64,000 bases of DNA from Verrucomicrobiota bacterium (GCA_025353105.1 JANXRG010000035.1:62001-126000); one strand, 5' to 3'. Counted from the first letter of the stretch, positions 34,794 to 44,935 are shown. Program-made: numbers and translations. Notes: a model not told the origin generated them from the sequence alone.

Positions 34794-36295
34794 TCGACTC
34801 CGCCCCGCCACAACAGACCTGGGGCGGCCTCACGCTCTGGCGATGGGCGATTTTGTTTTCGGTCGCGGCCTTCGCGTTCCGCCTTTGGTATGCCACGCGT
34901 CCCGAGCTGGTCGGCGACGAGGCCTACTACTGGCTGCTCTCGCACCGGCTCGACATGAGCTACTTCGACAAAGGCCCCGGCGTCGCGTGGACCATCGCGC
35001 TTGGCCGGAGTCTGTTCGGCGACACGGTGCTCGGCGTGCGCATTTTTTCGGTGCTGCTGTCGGTGGCCACGGGCTGGTGGCTGTTTCTGCTGGCGCGGCG
35101 CTTGTTTGACGAGCGGATCGCGCTCGGCGCGTTAGTGCTGACGGGAATCATTCCGTTGTTCGCCACCGGCGCGATCCTGATGACCATCGATCCGCTGAGC
35201 GTCTTTTTTTGGACGACCGCCGCGTACGCCTTCTGGGTGGCAATCGAGCGCGACAGCCTTTGGCTCTGGATGCTCACCGGCGTGCTCGTCGGCGCCGGCG
35301 CGCTCTGCAAGTACATCAATCTCTTCCAAATCGTCTGCTTCATCATTTTCCTGGCGATGGACTCGACGCGCCGTCGCCGGCTTTGGAGTCCGGGATTCTT
35401 CCTCATGGTCTTCACGGCATTGTTGATGTGCGTGCCGATGATCGTTTGGAACGCGCAGCATCATTGGGTGGCGGTGCGCCACCTCGCGGAGCGCGGCGCG
35501 CTGGATCGGGCGTGGCGATTCTCGCTGACCGAGCCGCTTTCGTTTCTTGGGCAGCAGGCGGGAGTGATCAGCCCGGTGTTTTTTGTCGGAATCCTGGTCG
35601 CGGTTTTTTCCCGCGGACCAGAACCGCAATCGGATCCGCGCTCCAGGGCCGCGCGTTATTTGAAGACGCTCTTCATTCCGATTTTCCTGATGTACCTCGC
35701 CTTGAGCGTGAACAAGGCGGGTCAGCCGAATTGGACGGCGCCGGCGTATGTGGCGGGCGTCATCCTGCTTTCCGCGCGGTTCCTGCCTGGGTTGCGGGAG
35801 GCGCGAAGCTGGCGCAAGACGGCGATGGCGGGTGCGGTGCTCGCGTTTCTCACCACGTTTCTGATGCACGGCAACACGGCGATGCTGCATTTACCGCCGA
35901 AGCGCGACCCGCTCGATCGCGTGCGCGGGTCCGTGGACCTTTCCACGAAGGTCGATGCGTGGATGCCAGGCAGCGGCGCGACTTACGTCATCGCGAATAA
36001 GTACAGTACCGCGAGCCTGCTGAAGTTCTACATGCAGGGGAATCCGCGCAGCTACCTGCCGGACACGTTGCCGCGGATCGACAATCAATTTTCGATCTGG
36101 CCCGGCTACGCGAGCGAACCGGTGGGATCCACCGCGCTGCTTGTCACCGATTTCGATTTCCTGCCCGAGCCCGTAAAGCGCGATTTCGAAAAGGTGGAAT
36201 GGCTGGCCGATGTTGAGTCGGTCGGCGAAGGTCGCAAAGTGGGGACGTATCACGTGTACGTTTGTCGGGGTCGTTTGGCTCGACCGTCAAACTGA
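34790..36295 (+). CDS. Family 39-type glycosyltransferase (ArnT/PMT-like), integral membrane
   Basis: A 501 aa membrane enzyme starting in the ATGA overlap with the GT2 gene. The N-terminal helix is followed by ELVGDEAYYWLLSHRLDMSYFDKGP, a periplasmic loop with the catalytic acidic residues (D-E) typical of GT39/GT83, then about ten further membrane segments and a C-terminal periplasmic domain (from about residue 370). It would transfer a sugar from a polyprenyl-phosphate donor, made by the GT2 partner, to lipid A, a glycan or a protein outside the inner membrane. The acceptor is unknown. Confidence 0.88.
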   Translation: MIDSAPPQQTWGGLTLWRWAILFSVAAFAFRLWYATRPELVGDEAYYWLLSHRLDMSYFDKGPGVAWTIALGRSLFGDTVLGVRIFSVLLSVATGWWLFLLARRLFDERIALGALVLTGIIPLFATGAILMTIDPLSVFFWTTAAYAFWVAIERDSLWLWMLTGVLVGAGALCKYINLFQIVCFIIFLAMDSTRRRRLWSPGFFLMVFTALLMCVPMIVWNAQHHWVAVRHLAERGALDRAWRFSLTEPLSFLGQQAGVISPVFFVGILVAVFSRGPEPQSDPRSRAARYLKTLFIPIFLMYLALSVNKAGQPNWTAPAYVAGVILLSARFLPGLREARSWRKTAMAGAVLAFLTTFLMHGNTAMLHLPPKRDPLDRVRGSVDLSTKVDAWMPGSGATYVIANKYSTASLLKFYMQGNPRSYLPDTLPRIDNQFSIWPGYASEPVGSTALLVTDFDFLPEPVKRDFEKVEWLADVESVGEGRKVGTYHVYVCRGRLARPSN

Positions 36296-36352
36296 GGCGT
36301 TCCCGCCCACTCACTCGCGTCAACCGGGTTTCCCAACCTCCCTATTCCATCC

Positions 36353-38104
36353 ATGAAATTCACTTCCATCCGGCGGTCCGTCCTTGCTCTTCTTGCCTCC
36401 ATGGCCAGCCTTCCCGCCCTCGGCGCCCCGGCCGACGACGTCAAATTCGAAACCGTCGCGAGCGCGTTCATCGAACAGTATCTCGCGTTCGCGCCCGGCG
36501 ATGCCACGCAATTGGGCGATCATCGTTTCGACGACCGCCTGACCGACTATGGCAACTCCGCCCGCCAGGTGCGGCTCAAGGTCTGTCGCGAAACGCTCGT
36601 GCAGCTCGCGCTGCTCAAGCCCTCGCAGTTGTCGCCCGAAAACCGCGTCGATCTGAAAATTCTCCGGCTGAATATCGGGGCGATCATTTTTAACGATTCG
36701 GATCTCAAGGAGTGGTCTTGGAATCCCGTCCTTTATAACGACAGTCTGGCCCAATCGATTTATCTCCTCGTCGCGCGGGATTTCGCACCCGCCGACATTA
36801 GGCTGCGCAATATCGAAGCGCGTTTGGCGCTGTTTCCGCGGGTGATCGCCCAGGCGAAGGAAAATTTGAAGCGCCCGCCGCGGATTCACACGGAGACCGC
36901 CATCCGGCAACTCAGCGGCGCGATCGGGCTGGTCCGCGACGGTCTTCGGGCGCTGGTCGACCAAGCGTCACCTGAACGCCGCCAGAGCATTGAACGCGCG
37001 CAGACCGCCGCGGCGGCAGCGCTGGAGGAATACAAGACGTGGATGGAAAAGGACCTCCTGCCGCGATCCGACGGTGATTTTCGGATCGGCGATCGGCTCT
37101 TCCGCCGGAAACTTCGCTTCGCGCTCGATTCCACGCTCGGCAAGGAGCAGGTGATGGTGCGGGCGGAGGCGGACCTGAAAGCCACCCGTGGCGCGATGTA
37201 CGAGACCGCGCTGCCGCTCTACCGAAAGTTGTTTCCCCAGGTGCAGGAAGCCGAGGTTGTCGCGATGGATCGGAAGAAGATTTCCCGTGTCGTGCTCGCG
37301 AAACTTGGGGAGAATCACCCAGACAACGACACGATTGTGGCCTGGGCCGAGAAGACCTTTACGACGACGACCGACTTCGTGCGGGCAAAGGACATCGTGC
37401 GGATTCCGGCCACGCCGTTGCGTGTGATTGTGATGCCGGAGTTTCAGCGCGGCGTGGCCATCGCGTATTGCGATTCGCCCGGACCGTTGGAAAAGGGCGG
37501 CCAGGCATTCTACGCGATTGAGCCGACCCCGACCGACTGGAAACCGGAGCGCGTGGAATCATTCTTCCGCGAGTACAACGAGTACATGCTGCAGGATCTG
37601 ACGATTCACGAGGCAATGCCGGGCCACTTTCTGCAGGGCGCGCACTCGAATGAATTCAAGGCGCCGACGCTGGTGCGCGCCATCTTTCAAAGCGGGACGA
37701 TGGTCGAAGGCTGGGCATGCTATGGCGAGCAGGTGATGGCGGAATTGGGCTACGGCGGTCCCGAGGTCAGGATGCAACAGCTCAAAATGCGTTTGCGATT
37801 GATCATCAATGCCATCATCGACCAGAAAATTCACACCGCCGGGATGACGGAAAAGGAAGCGCTGGATCTGATGATGAACGAGGGATTTCAGGAGGAGGGC
37901 GAAGCCGTCGCAAAGTGGCGTCGCGCTCGGCTGACCTCCGCTCAACTCTCGACCTATTTCGTGGGCGTGACCGAGATGCTGGATCTTCGGGCCGCGGCGG
38001 TCGCGAAGCAGAAAAATTCCTTCAGCCTGCGTCGCTACCACGACGCGCTCCTCTCGCACGGCAGCCCGGCGCCGCGATATTTGCGCGAGCTGCTCGGACT
38101 CTAA
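36353..38104 (+). CDS. DUF885 family exported putative metallopeptidase (second copy)
   Basis: A 583 aa exported protein: signal peptide MKFTSIRRSVLALLASMASLPALGAPA, helical N-terminal region and a C-terminal catalytic part with IHEAMPGHFLQGAHS (HExxPGH) and MVEGWACYGEQVMAELGYG. The family is shared with the gene at 17.6 kb, but this copy has a cleavable signal peptide instead of a membrane anchor. Many DUF885 proteins in Gram-negatives are periplasmic. Followed by 271 bp without a gene, holding two small GC hairpins (38118-38140; GGCCC-GCG-GGGCC near 38305) and no clear terminator. Confidence 0.87.
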   Translation: MKFTSIRRSVLALLASMASLPALGAPADDVKFETVASAFIEQYLAFAPGDATQLGDHRFDDRLTDYGNSARQVRLKVCRETLVQLALLKPSQLSPENRVDLKILRLNIGAIIFNDSDLKEWSWNPVLYNDSLAQSIYLLVARDFAPADIRLRNIEARLALFPRVIAQAKENLKRPPRIHTETAIRQLSGAIGLVRDGLRALVDQASPERRQSIERAQTAAAAALEEYKTWMEKDLLPRSDGDFRIGDRLFRRKLRFALDSTLGKEQVMVRAEADLKATRGAMYETALPLYRKLFPQVQEAEVVAMDRKKISRVVLAKLGENHPDNDTIVAWAEKTFTTTTDFVRAKDIVRIPATPLRVIVMPEFQRGVAIAYCDSPGPLEKGGQAFYAIEPTPTDWKPERVESFFREYNEYMLQDLTIHEAMPGHFLQGAHSNEFKAPTLVRAIFQSGTMVEGWACYGEQVMAELGYGGPEVRMQQLKMRLRLIINAIIDQKIHTAGMTEKEALDLMMNEGFQEEGEAVAKWRRARLTSAQLSTYFVGVTEMLDLRAAAVAKQKNSFSLRRYHDALLSHGSPAPRYLRELLGL

Positions 38105-38375
38105 GTGACGGGCCGAGCCGCGGTCGGTCCCGGTCGACCGAGCCCGGTGCGGGATCGGCTTCGTCCTTCCATCATACGAAAGCTTGCCAACCGCTGGGAA
38201 ATTGGCTGCAATGGCGGGTTGTTCCCACAACGAATTTGTCAGCCCGTTGAACGTGCTCCCGAAATTGCGTCCCGTCGGAGGAGTCGCGCTCAGCACCGGT
38301 GGATCGGCCCGCGGGGCCGCCCCGGATGGCTGACGAAGTCGAAAAACTTGGCCTGGTCCGCTTGAAAATCCCCCT

Positions 38376-39785
38376 ATGAAAACAATCCCCGTAAAATTAA
38401 GCCGCCTTGGAATCGCGCTTTGCCTTGGGCTGAGCGTTTGCCTTGCTGCACCCGTCGGCGCCGCAGGACCAACGACCGTATTCACGGGAGCGCGGATGAT
38501 CGATGGAACCGGCCGCGCGCCGGTCGAGAATGCCATTCTGGTAATCCAAGACGGAAAAATCATTTCCGCCGGGCCGGCCGCGACAACGACCTACCCGAAG
38601 GGCGCCGACACAAAAATCGTCGACCTCAAGGGTCGAACGATTATGCCGGGCCTCGTGAATGCGCACGGCCATCTTGGGCTGACCAAAGGCGATTCGCTCG
38701 CGCCCGAAAACTACTCGCGCGAGAACGTCGCAAAACAACTGGCGCAGTACGAGGCGTATGGTGTCACGGGAATTCTCTCGCTCGGGCTGAATCGCGCCAT
38801 CATCTACGACTGGCGCAATGAACAGAAAGCCGGAAAGCTGCCCGGCGCGGATATCTTTATCGGCGACCGGGGAATTGGCGTCATCAAGGGTGCGCCGCCG
38901 CTGAACGTGGCCGACGAACAGGTTTATCGCCCCACGACGCCCGAAGAAGCGCGTGCCGCCGTGCGCGAGATGGCGGCCCGGCATCCGGACATGTTGAAGA
39001 TCTGGCTCGACGATCTTTTTGGCAGCGCCGCAAAGATGCCGCCGGAAATTTTTTCGGCCCTGATCGCGGAGGCGCACGCGGCGGTGGACGAAGCGCACAA
39101 GAAGGGATTGCGCGTGGCGGCGCACGTGTTCTATCTCGCGGACGCCAAGGCGCTCCTGCAGGCCAACGTGGATGCCTTTGCTCATAGCGTGCGGGATCAG
39201 GTCGTCGATGAGGAATTCATCAAGGACATCAAGGCGCGTGGCGTGACGTATATCCCCACTCTGTCGCTGGACGAGTCACAGTTCATCTACGCGGAGGATC
39301 CAGCGTGGGCGGCGGAACCTTTTTTTACGGCGGCGGTCGATCCCGCGCTGATTGCGAAATGGAAGAGCGAGGATTACCGCACCAAGCTCGCGGCCCATCC
39401 CAACACATCGAAGAACCGGGCCGCCTCGGCGAACGGCTTGAAAAACGTGAAGCTGCTCTTTGACAATGGGGTGCCAATTGCGCTGGGCACAGATTCGGGG
39501 GGGTTGATGTCGCGCATCCAGGGCTTCGGCGAGCATCGGGAACTGCAGCTCCTGGTCCAGGCGGGACTCAAGCCGATGGACGCGATCCTTTGCGGTACGC
39601 GGAACAGTTCCATTTTCATCGGGGCGACGGATCGCGGCACCTTGGAACCGGGCAAGCGCGCCGACTTCCTCGTGCTGGCGGGCAATCCGCTCGAGGACAT
39701 CCGCAACACGACGCGAATGGTGACGATCTATCATGACGGCAAGCCGGTGACGCCCATGGTTCCCGCCGACACGGCGGTCAAGTAG
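38376..39785 (+). CDS. Exported metal-dependent amidohydrolase
   Basis: A 469 aa amidohydrolase-superfamily enzyme with a signal peptide (ALCLGLSVCLAAPVGAA), so probably periplasmic. Metal ligands are visible: NAHGHLG (HxH), LKIWLDDLF (candidate carboxylated Lys), VAAHVF and DAFAHSV (two His) and LGTDSGG (Asp). The imidazolonepropionase-like composite domain closes with LEPGKRADFLVLAGNPLEDI. Close relatives include secreted prolidases and imidazolonepropionase-like hydrolases; the substrate is not predictable. Only 4 bp precede the isomerase gene, so the two form an operon. Confidence 0.88.
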   Translation: MKTIPVKLSRLGIALCLGLSVCLAAPVGAAGPTTVFTGARMIDGTGRAPVENAILVIQDGKIISAGPAATTTYPKGADTKIVDLKGRTIMPGLVNAHGHLGLTKGDSLAPENYSRENVAKQLAQYEAYGVTGILSLGLNRAIIYDWRNEQKAGKLPGADIFIGDRGIGVIKGAPPLNVADEQVYRPTTPEEARAAVREMAARHPDMLKIWLDDLFGSAAKMPPEIFSALIAEAHAAVDEAHKKGLRVAAHVFYLADAKALLQANVDAFAHSVRDQVVDEEFIKDIKARGVTYIPTLSLDESQFIYAEDPAWAAEPFFTAAVDPALIAKWKSEDYRTKLAAHPNTSKNRAASANGLKNVKLLFDNGVPIALGTDSGGLMSRIQGFGEHRELQLLVQAGLKPMDAILCGTRNSSIFIGATDRGTLEPGKRADFLVLAGNPLEDIRNTTRMVTIYHDGKPVTPMVPADTAVK

Positions 39786-39789
39786 TCGG

Positions 39790-40515
39790 ATGCCGCCGAA
39801 CCCGTTTGCTTGGAGATCTGAACTCGCGACGGCGGACGCGAAACCCGCCCGTCTCGAATTCTGGTTCGATTTTGCGAGCACGTATTCGTACGTGGCCGCG
39901 ATGCGGATTGAAGGAATGTGTCGCGACGCCGGAGTGGATCTCATGTGGAAACCGTTTCTGCTTGGTCCGATTTTCGCTCAGCAGGGCTCCAGCGACTCAC
40001 CCTTTAATCTCCATCCCCATCGGGGTGCGTACATGTGGCGCGACCTGGATCGCCTCTGTGCGAAATTCGACCTGCCGTGGCGGCGTCCGTCGCATTTTCC
40101 ACGAGCCTCCACGCTCGCGGCGCGGGTCGCGTGCGAAATCGCGGACAAACCCTGGGCGGGCGATTACATCGGTGGGGTTTTCGCGGCGAATTTTGGCGAG
40201 GATCGGGAAATCGGCGAACGCGCCGTGATCGTGGAAATCCTCACTGGTTTGGGTCACGACGCTGGCGAAGTCCTCGCGCTTGCGGAATCGCCGGAACGGC
40301 GCGGAATGTTGCGCGCGAATACGGAACGGGCATTTGCGATCGGCGTGTTTGGCGCACCAAATTGTTACGTCGGCGACGAGTTATTTTGGGGTGAGGAAGC
40401 GCTCGAGGACGCCGTCGCGTGGGCGCTGGGCGTGCGTCCGGTAGGCCGCACGGGATCCCCAAAAGAAAACCGCCGCCAAGCTCCGGGTAACACGGGCGAG
40501 GCGGCGGGAGGTTAG
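39790..40515 (+). CDS. 2-hydroxychromene-2-carboxylate isomerase/DsbA-like thioredoxin-fold protein with extended C-terminus
   Basis: A 241 aa cytosolic protein of the kappa-GST/DsbA fold. The family pattern is clear: LEFWFDFASTYSYVAAMRIE (Ser in the catalytic position rather than CxxC), a middle helical domain (WRRPSHFPRASTLAARVA) and the conserved FGAPNCYVGDELFWGEEALEDAVAWAL. Relatives isomerise hydroxychromene carboxylates in naphthalene breakdown with glutathione, but most homologues have unknown substrates. The last about 27 residues (VRPVGRTGSPKENRRQAPGNTGEAAGG) go beyond the family and are encoded by the nrdB terminator on the other strand. Confidence 0.85.
   Translation: MPPNPFAWRSELATADAKPARLEFWFDFASTYSYVAAMRIEGMCRDAGVDLMWKPFLLGPIFAQQGSSDSPFNLHPHRGAYMWRDLDRLCAKFDLPWRRPSHFPRASTLAARVACEIADKPWAGDYIGGVFAANFGEDREIGERAVIVEILTGLGHDAGEVLALAESPERRGMLRANTERAFAIGVFGAPNCYVGDELFWGEEALEDAVAWALGVRPVGRTGSPKENRRQAPGNTGEAAGG
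40461..40507 (-). terminator. Intrinsic terminator of nrdB, inside the 3' end of the isomerase gene
   Basis: On the minus strand CCGCCGCC and GGCGGCGG form a perfect 8 bp stem with a 22-base loop, followed by TTTTCTTTT. It starts 34 bp after the nrdB stop. The same bases encode the C-terminal tail of the convergent gene. Confidence 0.75.
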
Positions 40516-40541
40516 GTGGGGGTCCCAGGGAAGTCTGATTC

Positions 40542-41603
40542 TCACCAGTCCAGCGACGCGGTTTTCTGGTACTCGGTCACTCGCGTTTCGAAGAAGTTCT
40601 TTTCTTTGCCGAGATCGATCGTTTCACCGAGCCAGGGAAACGGATTGCGGCTGCCCCAGCGGGACTTCATGCCGATGCGCTCGAGGCGTCGATCCGCGAT
40701 GTGCTCGACGTATTCATTGAAGACGTTCGCGTTCAACCCAAGGATGCCGGTGGGCAGGCAATCCTGCGCGTAGGCAATCTCGAGTTCGACGGCTTTCTCG
40801 ATCATCGCGAGGATTTCCGCCTGCAATTCCGACGTCCACGCCTCAGGGTTCTCCTCCTTCACGCCGTTGATGAGGTCGATGCCAAAGTTCAGGTGGATCG
40901 ACTCGTCGCGCATGATGTACTCGAACTGCTCGCCGATTCCGACCATGCGGTTCTGGCGCTTGAACGAGAGCATCATGACGAAGCCCGAGTAGAAGAAGAT
41001 GCCTTCCATGATGACGTAGAAGCCGACGAGGTTCTTGATGAACTTCTGGATGCCTTCGAGGCTGTCCGTCGTGAAATTCGGATTCGCCAGATCCTCGGTG
41101 AGCGTCATTTCGAACGCGTCCTTGTCGTTGATGCTGTTCACCTCGTGATACATGTTGAAGACCTCGCGCTGGTCAAGCGAGAGCGACTCCACGATGTAAT
41201 GGAAAGTGTGCGTGTGGATGGCCTCCTCGAAGGCCTGGCGCAGCAGGTACTGCCGGCATTCCGGGTTTGTGACGTGCTTGAAGACCGCGAGTACGATGTT
41301 ATTGCCGACCAGCGACTCGGCGGTCGAGAAGAAGCCAAGATTGCGCATGATCACGCGGCGTTCGTCCGGCGTGAGGCGGTTGGATTTCCAGAGCTCGACG
41401 TCGCGCTGCATGGGCACCTCGGTGGGCATCCAATGGTTGGCGCAACCGTTGAGGTAATGCTCCCAGGCCCACTGGTATTTCAGCGGCATGAGTTGGTTCA
41501 CATCGACCGACTTGCAGTTGATGAGGCGCTTGTCCTCGGGATTGATGCGTTTGCTCAGATCGTGAGAGGTTGGGCGTTCGCCCGTGGCGTTACAGCAGGA
41601 CAT
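40542..41603 (-). CDS. nrdB: Ribonucleotide reductase beta subunit, class Ic (Phe in place of radical Tyr)
   Basis: R2 subunit of class I ribonucleotide reductase, 353 aa. Metal ligands by eye are Glu96 (TAESLVG), Glu127 and His130 (EEAIHTH), Glu200 (VIMEGIFF), Glu234 and His237 (DESIHLN). The position that is the radical Tyr in class Ia (four residues after the His of ExxH) is Phe134 (IHTHTF). Each of these sits exactly seven residues later than the published Chlamydia trachomatis set (E89, E120, H123, F127, E193, E227, H230). This identifies class Ic, which uses a Mn(IV)/Fe(III) cofactor instead of a tyrosyl radical. It follows nrdA by 55 bp. Confidence 0.95.
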   Translation of the reverse strand: MSCCNATGERPTSHDLSKRINPEDKRLINCKSVDVNQLMPLKYQWAWEHYLNGCANHWMPTEVPMQRDVELWKSNRLTPDERRVIMRNLGFFSTAESLVGNNIVLAVFKHVTNPECRQYLLRQAFEEAIHTHTFHYIVESLSLDQREVFNMYHEVNSINDKDAFEMTLTEDLANPNFTTDSLEGIQKFIKNLVGFYVIMEGIFFYSGFVMMLSFKRQNRMVGIGEQFEYIMRDESIHLNFGIDLINGVKEENPEAWTSELQAEILAMIEKAVELEIAYAQDCLPTGILGLNANVFNEYVEHIADRRLERIGMKSRWGSRNPFPWLGETIDLGKEKNFFETRVTEYQKTASLDW

Positions 41604-41658
41604 ATACAGCTAGGTTCCTTGGATGGTTAGGTGAGGTGACGGGGGAGGTGAAATCCGG

Positions 41659-44586
41659 CTATTGGCACGCTTCGCACGTGGGATCGAGCACGCTGCAGGC
41701 CTGAACATTGGTCATGTCGGTGGCTGCGGCGATGACCACGGCGGGTGCGTCGACGCGTGCCGCGGGCGTGGCGGGATCGCGATCGATCTTGATGTTCGCC
41801 GACGCGCTCTTGTTTTTCATCCAGCGTGGCTGCATCCCGCGCTTGTTGATATCGAGCGTGGACTTCTCGATCTGCGTGGCGGCAAGGGTGCGCAGGTAAT
41901 AGGTCGTCTTCAGACCCTTGCGCCACCCCAGCAAATACATGTCGTTCAGCTTTCGGCCGTTCGGCGCCGCCATGTAGAGGTTGAGTGACTGGCCCATGTC
42001 GATCCACTTCTGCCGCCGGCTCGCGCACTCGATGAGCCAGTGCGTATCGATCTGAAAGGCGGTGCGGAATGTTTCCTTGATGTCGTCGGGGATGCGCTCG
42101 ATTTCACCGAGTTCGCCGTCAAAATACTTGAGGTCATTGACCATCTCGTCGTCCCACAACTGGCGCGCCTTGAGCGCCTCGATGAGGTAATCGTTGATCG
42201 TCGTGAAATCGCCCGAGAGGTTCGCTTTTACGAACAGGTTCTTGTACATCGGCTCGATCGACTGGCTTACCCCGACAATGTTCGAGATCGTTGCGGTGGG
42301 CGCGATGGCCATGCAGTTGGAGTTGCGCATGCCGTGCGCCTTAATCGCCTCGCGCACCCTGGCCCAGTCCATCGTGATGGAACGATCCACGTCCACGTTG
42401 CCGCCGCGCTCCTTCAAGAGCAAATCGGCGCTGTCGTAGGGCAGCAGTCCGCGGTCCCACTTCGAGCCGCGGAAGCTCTGGTAGGAGCCGCGCTCACGGG
42501 CGAGCTCGGTGCTGGCGAGGATGGCGAAGTACGAAATCGCCTCCATGGATCGATCCGCGAATTCCACGGCCGCGTCGCTCGCGTAACCAATCCCGAGCTT
42601 GTAAAGCGCGTCCTGGAAACCCATCAGTCCCAGGCCAACCGGGCGATGCTTGAGATTGGCGTTTCGCGCCTCGGCAATCGGGTAATAATTGATGTCGATG
42701 ACGTTATCGAGCATCCGCATCGCGGTGCGAATCGTGTCGCCGAGCAGCGCGTGATCGATGCCGTCCGCCGTGACGTGGGCGGAGAGGTTGATCGATCCGA
42801 GATTGCAGACCGCGACCTCATCTTCCGACGTATTCAAGAGTATCTCGGTGCAAAGATTCGATGAATGCACCACGCCCATGTGGTCCTGCGGCGAGCAGAT
42901 GTTCGAGGGATCCTTGAACGTGATCCAAGGATGTCCCGTCTCGAAGAGCAGCGTGAGCATCTTGCGCCAGAGCTGGACGGCCTCGAGCCGGCGGAAATGC
43001 TTGAGCTCGCCGCGATCCGCCATCGCCTCGTATTCGGTGTAGCGCTCCTCGAACGCGCGGCCGTAAAGATCATGCAGATCCGGCACGTCGGCCGGGCTGA
43101 AGAGCGTCCAGGGACCGCCTTGCGCCACGCGCTTCATGAACAAATCGGGAATCCAGTTCGCCGTGTTCATGTCGTGCGTGCGTCGCCGCTCGTCGCCGGT
43201 GTTCTTGCGCAGTTCGAGGAAATCCTCGATGTCGAGGTGCCACGTCTCGAGGTACGCGCACATCGCGCCCTTGCGCTTGCCGCCCTGGTTCACCGCCACC
43301 GCCGTGTCGTTGGCCACCTTGAGAAACGGCACCACGCCCTGACTCTCGCCGTTCGTGCCGCGGATCAGCGTGCCGGTTGCGCGCACGTTGGTCCAATCGT
43401 TACCGAGGCCGCCCGCCCATTTCGAGAGCTTGGCGTCGTCGGAGATGACCTTGAAAATATGGTCGAGGTCGTCCATCACCGTGCTCAGGTAGCACGAGGA
43501 AAGCTGCGGATGGAGCGTGCCGCTGTTGAAAAGCGTGGGCGTGCTCGAGGTGAACCGGAACGTGGAGAGCAACTCGTAGAACTCGATCGCCTTCTCGTTT
43601 TTCGCGTCGCCTTCCACGATGGCCAGGCCCATCGCCACCCGCATCCAGAAAAATTGCGGCACCTCGAAACGACGCCCGCGATGATGCAGCAGGTAGCGGT
43701 CATACACCGTCTGGATGCCCATGTATTGGAACTGCCGGTCGCGTTCCGGCTTCATCGCCGCAGACAGCCGCGGGAGATCAAAATTCAATAGGCTGGAGTC
43801 CAGCCGGCCGACCTCGACGCCGAACTCGATGTGCTGCGCGAAGCGCTCCCGGTGCGCCTGGGCGACATTCGTCGGATCGATGTTGGTGGTGGTGAAGACC
43901 TCTCGGTAAATCGCGTTCAGCAGCAGGCGCGCGGAGACGTAGCTGTACGTCGGGTCGCGTTCGACCCGCGCCTTGGCGGCAAAGAGCATCGCCTTCTCGA
44001 CCTCGTGCAACTGCAGGCCGTCGTACACGTTGCGCAAGGTTTCCTGCGCGAGTTCGCGCCAATCGCAAATCGACTCGTAGCCCGCGCACGCGCGAATCAG
44101 TTCCCGGCGGATCTCCTGCACGTCCAGCGGCTGCTGGGTGCCGTCGGCCAGCGTCACGGCAATTTGCGGCTCCGTGGAAGCCGGCGCGCCATCTTTCGTC
44201 CCGTTCAGCAGTCGGGCCTTCCGGCGTTCCTCGCGGAACAGGATGTAGCCGCGCGCCACGGCGTGCTTCCCGGCAAACATCAGCTCCGTCTCGACGAGGT
44301 CCTGGATCAACTCGATTTCTAGGTCGCGGCCCGACCGTGCGGCCGTCACGGACTTCTGCACGACGGATTGCGTCAGGCAATCGACATCGAGCCGGACGGA
44401 ATCGGGCAGGAGGGCGTCGCGACCCAGCTCAAGCACGTCGCGAAAGGCGCCTTCGATGGCCAGCGAGACGCGGGCCTCATCGAACGGTACGGCGCGGCCG
44501 TCCCGCTTTCGCACCGTCAAGGGCGCGGCTTCGGGGGCGACGGGGATTTCGAGCTTGAAGAGCGGCTGGGATTCGGGCGCGGGCAT
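41659..44586 (-). CDS. nrdA: Ribonucleoside-diphosphate reductase alpha subunit with two ATP-cones
   Basis: Catalytic R1 subunit reducing NDPs to dNDPs, 975 aa. Residues about 20-115 form an ATP-cone ([26 protein letters not shown]), and a second ATP-cone-like segment follows at about 148-240 ([23 protein letters not shown]). Such repeats account for the length beyond the about 760 aa of E. coli NrdA. The active site is seen as LSSCYLST (first redox Cys), SSNLCTEI (Asn, thiyl Cys and Glu) and [10 protein letters not shown] (second redox Cys). The C-terminus ends with the mobile Cys pair CEACQ. Pairs with the class Ic nrdB downstream. Its 5' leader is long and structured. Confidence 0.96.
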   Translation of the reverse strand: MPAPESQPLFKLEIPVAPEAAPLTVRKRDGRAVPFDEARVSLAIEGAFRDVLELGRDALLPDSVRLDVDCLTQSVVQKSVTAARSGRDLEIELIQDLVETELMFAGKHAVARGYILFREERRKARLLNGTKDGAPASTEPQIAVTLADGTQQPLDVQEIRRELIRACAGYESICDWRELAQETLRNVYDGLQLHEVEKAMLFAAKARVERDPTYSYVSARLLLNAIYREVFTTTNIDPTNVAQAHRERFAQHIEFGVEVGRLDSSLLNFDLPRLSAAMKPERDRQFQYMGIQTVYDRYLLHHRGRRFEVPQFFWMRVAMGLAIVEGDAKNEKAIEFYELLSTFRFTSSTPTLFNSGTLHPQLSSCYLSTVMDDLDHIFKVISDDAKLSKWAGGLGNDWTNVRATGTLIRGTNGESQGVVPFLKVANDTAVAVNQGGKRKGAMCAYLETWHLDIEDFLELRKNTGDERRRTHDMNTANWIPDLFMKRVAQGGPWTLFSPADVPDLHDLYGRAFEERYTEYEAMADRGELKHFRRLEAVQLWRKMLTLLFETGHPWITFKDPSNICSPQDHMGVVHSSNLCTEILLNTSEDEVAVCNLGSINLSAHVTADGIDHALLGDTIRTAMRMLDNVIDINYYPIAEARNANLKHRPVGLGLMGFQDALYKLGIGYASDAAVEFADRSMEAISYFAILASTELARERGSYQSFRGSKWDRGLLPYDSADLLLKERGGNVDVDRSITMDWARVREAIKAHGMRNSNCMAIAPTATISNIVGVSQSIEPMYKNLFVKANLSGDFTTINDYLIEALKARQLWDDEMVNDLKYFDGELGEIERIPDDIKETFRTAFQIDTHWLIECASRRQKWIDMGQSLNLYMAAPNGRKLNDMYLLGWRKGLKTTYYLRTLAATQIEKSTLDINKRGMQPRWMKNKSASANIKIDRDPATPAARVDAPAVVIAAATDMTNVQACSVLDPTCEACQ

Positions 44587-44623
44587 GGACGGGACAACGG
44601 GTTAAGGGTGCTGGCAGGGGGGA

Positions 44624-44680
44624 GGGCGAGCGGTACAACAGGTGGGATGTTCCTGACGGCGTCCGAGACCGCTCTTGCCC
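44624..44680 (-). promoter_or_regulatory. Long stem-loop upstream of nrdA
   Basis: On the minus strand GGGC-AA-GAGCGGT pairs with ACCGCTC-GCCC: 11 bp with a two-base bulge, around a 33-base loop. It is 38 nt upstream of the nrdA start and would lie in the mRNA leader. Not followed by a U tract, so it is not an intrinsic terminator. Confidence 0.45.
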
Positions 44681-44802
44681 GCCCGGCATCCCCCAATCTT
44701 AACGAGGGCACCGCACGAGACCGCAGAATCGGCTGGACCTCCCTTCGTCGGCGAACAAGCGGCTTCAGAAGTCATCTTCCGAATCCGCTCTCTCACCGAC
44801 GC

Positions 44803-44822
44803 AGCTACTACAGGTAGTAGCT
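44803..44822. promoter_or_regulatory. Palindrome AGCTACTAC-AG-GTAGTAGCT upstream of nrdA
   Basis: Perfect nine-base arms around a two-base centre, 217 bp upstream of the nrdA ATG. The loop is too tight for a good hairpin, so a dimeric DNA-binding protein site is more likely. The sequence does not match the NrdR consensus. Confidence 0.5.
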
Positions 44823-44935
44823 AGGCTTCATTCGAAGCGCAACGAGTAGAGCATTCCGCAGAAATGCGATCAACATAATTCGCTTCTCAAAAGTGAATTT
44901 TTCAGAGCGGAAGCCCTAAATTTTACTTGCGCTAT

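Noticed and set aside
44587-44700. Adenosylcobalamin riboswitch upstream of nrdA
   Set aside because: A GTCAGGA...CCTG sequence recalls the B12 box, but an insertion splits it and the conserved GCCACTG element is missing; class I RNR also does not need B12.
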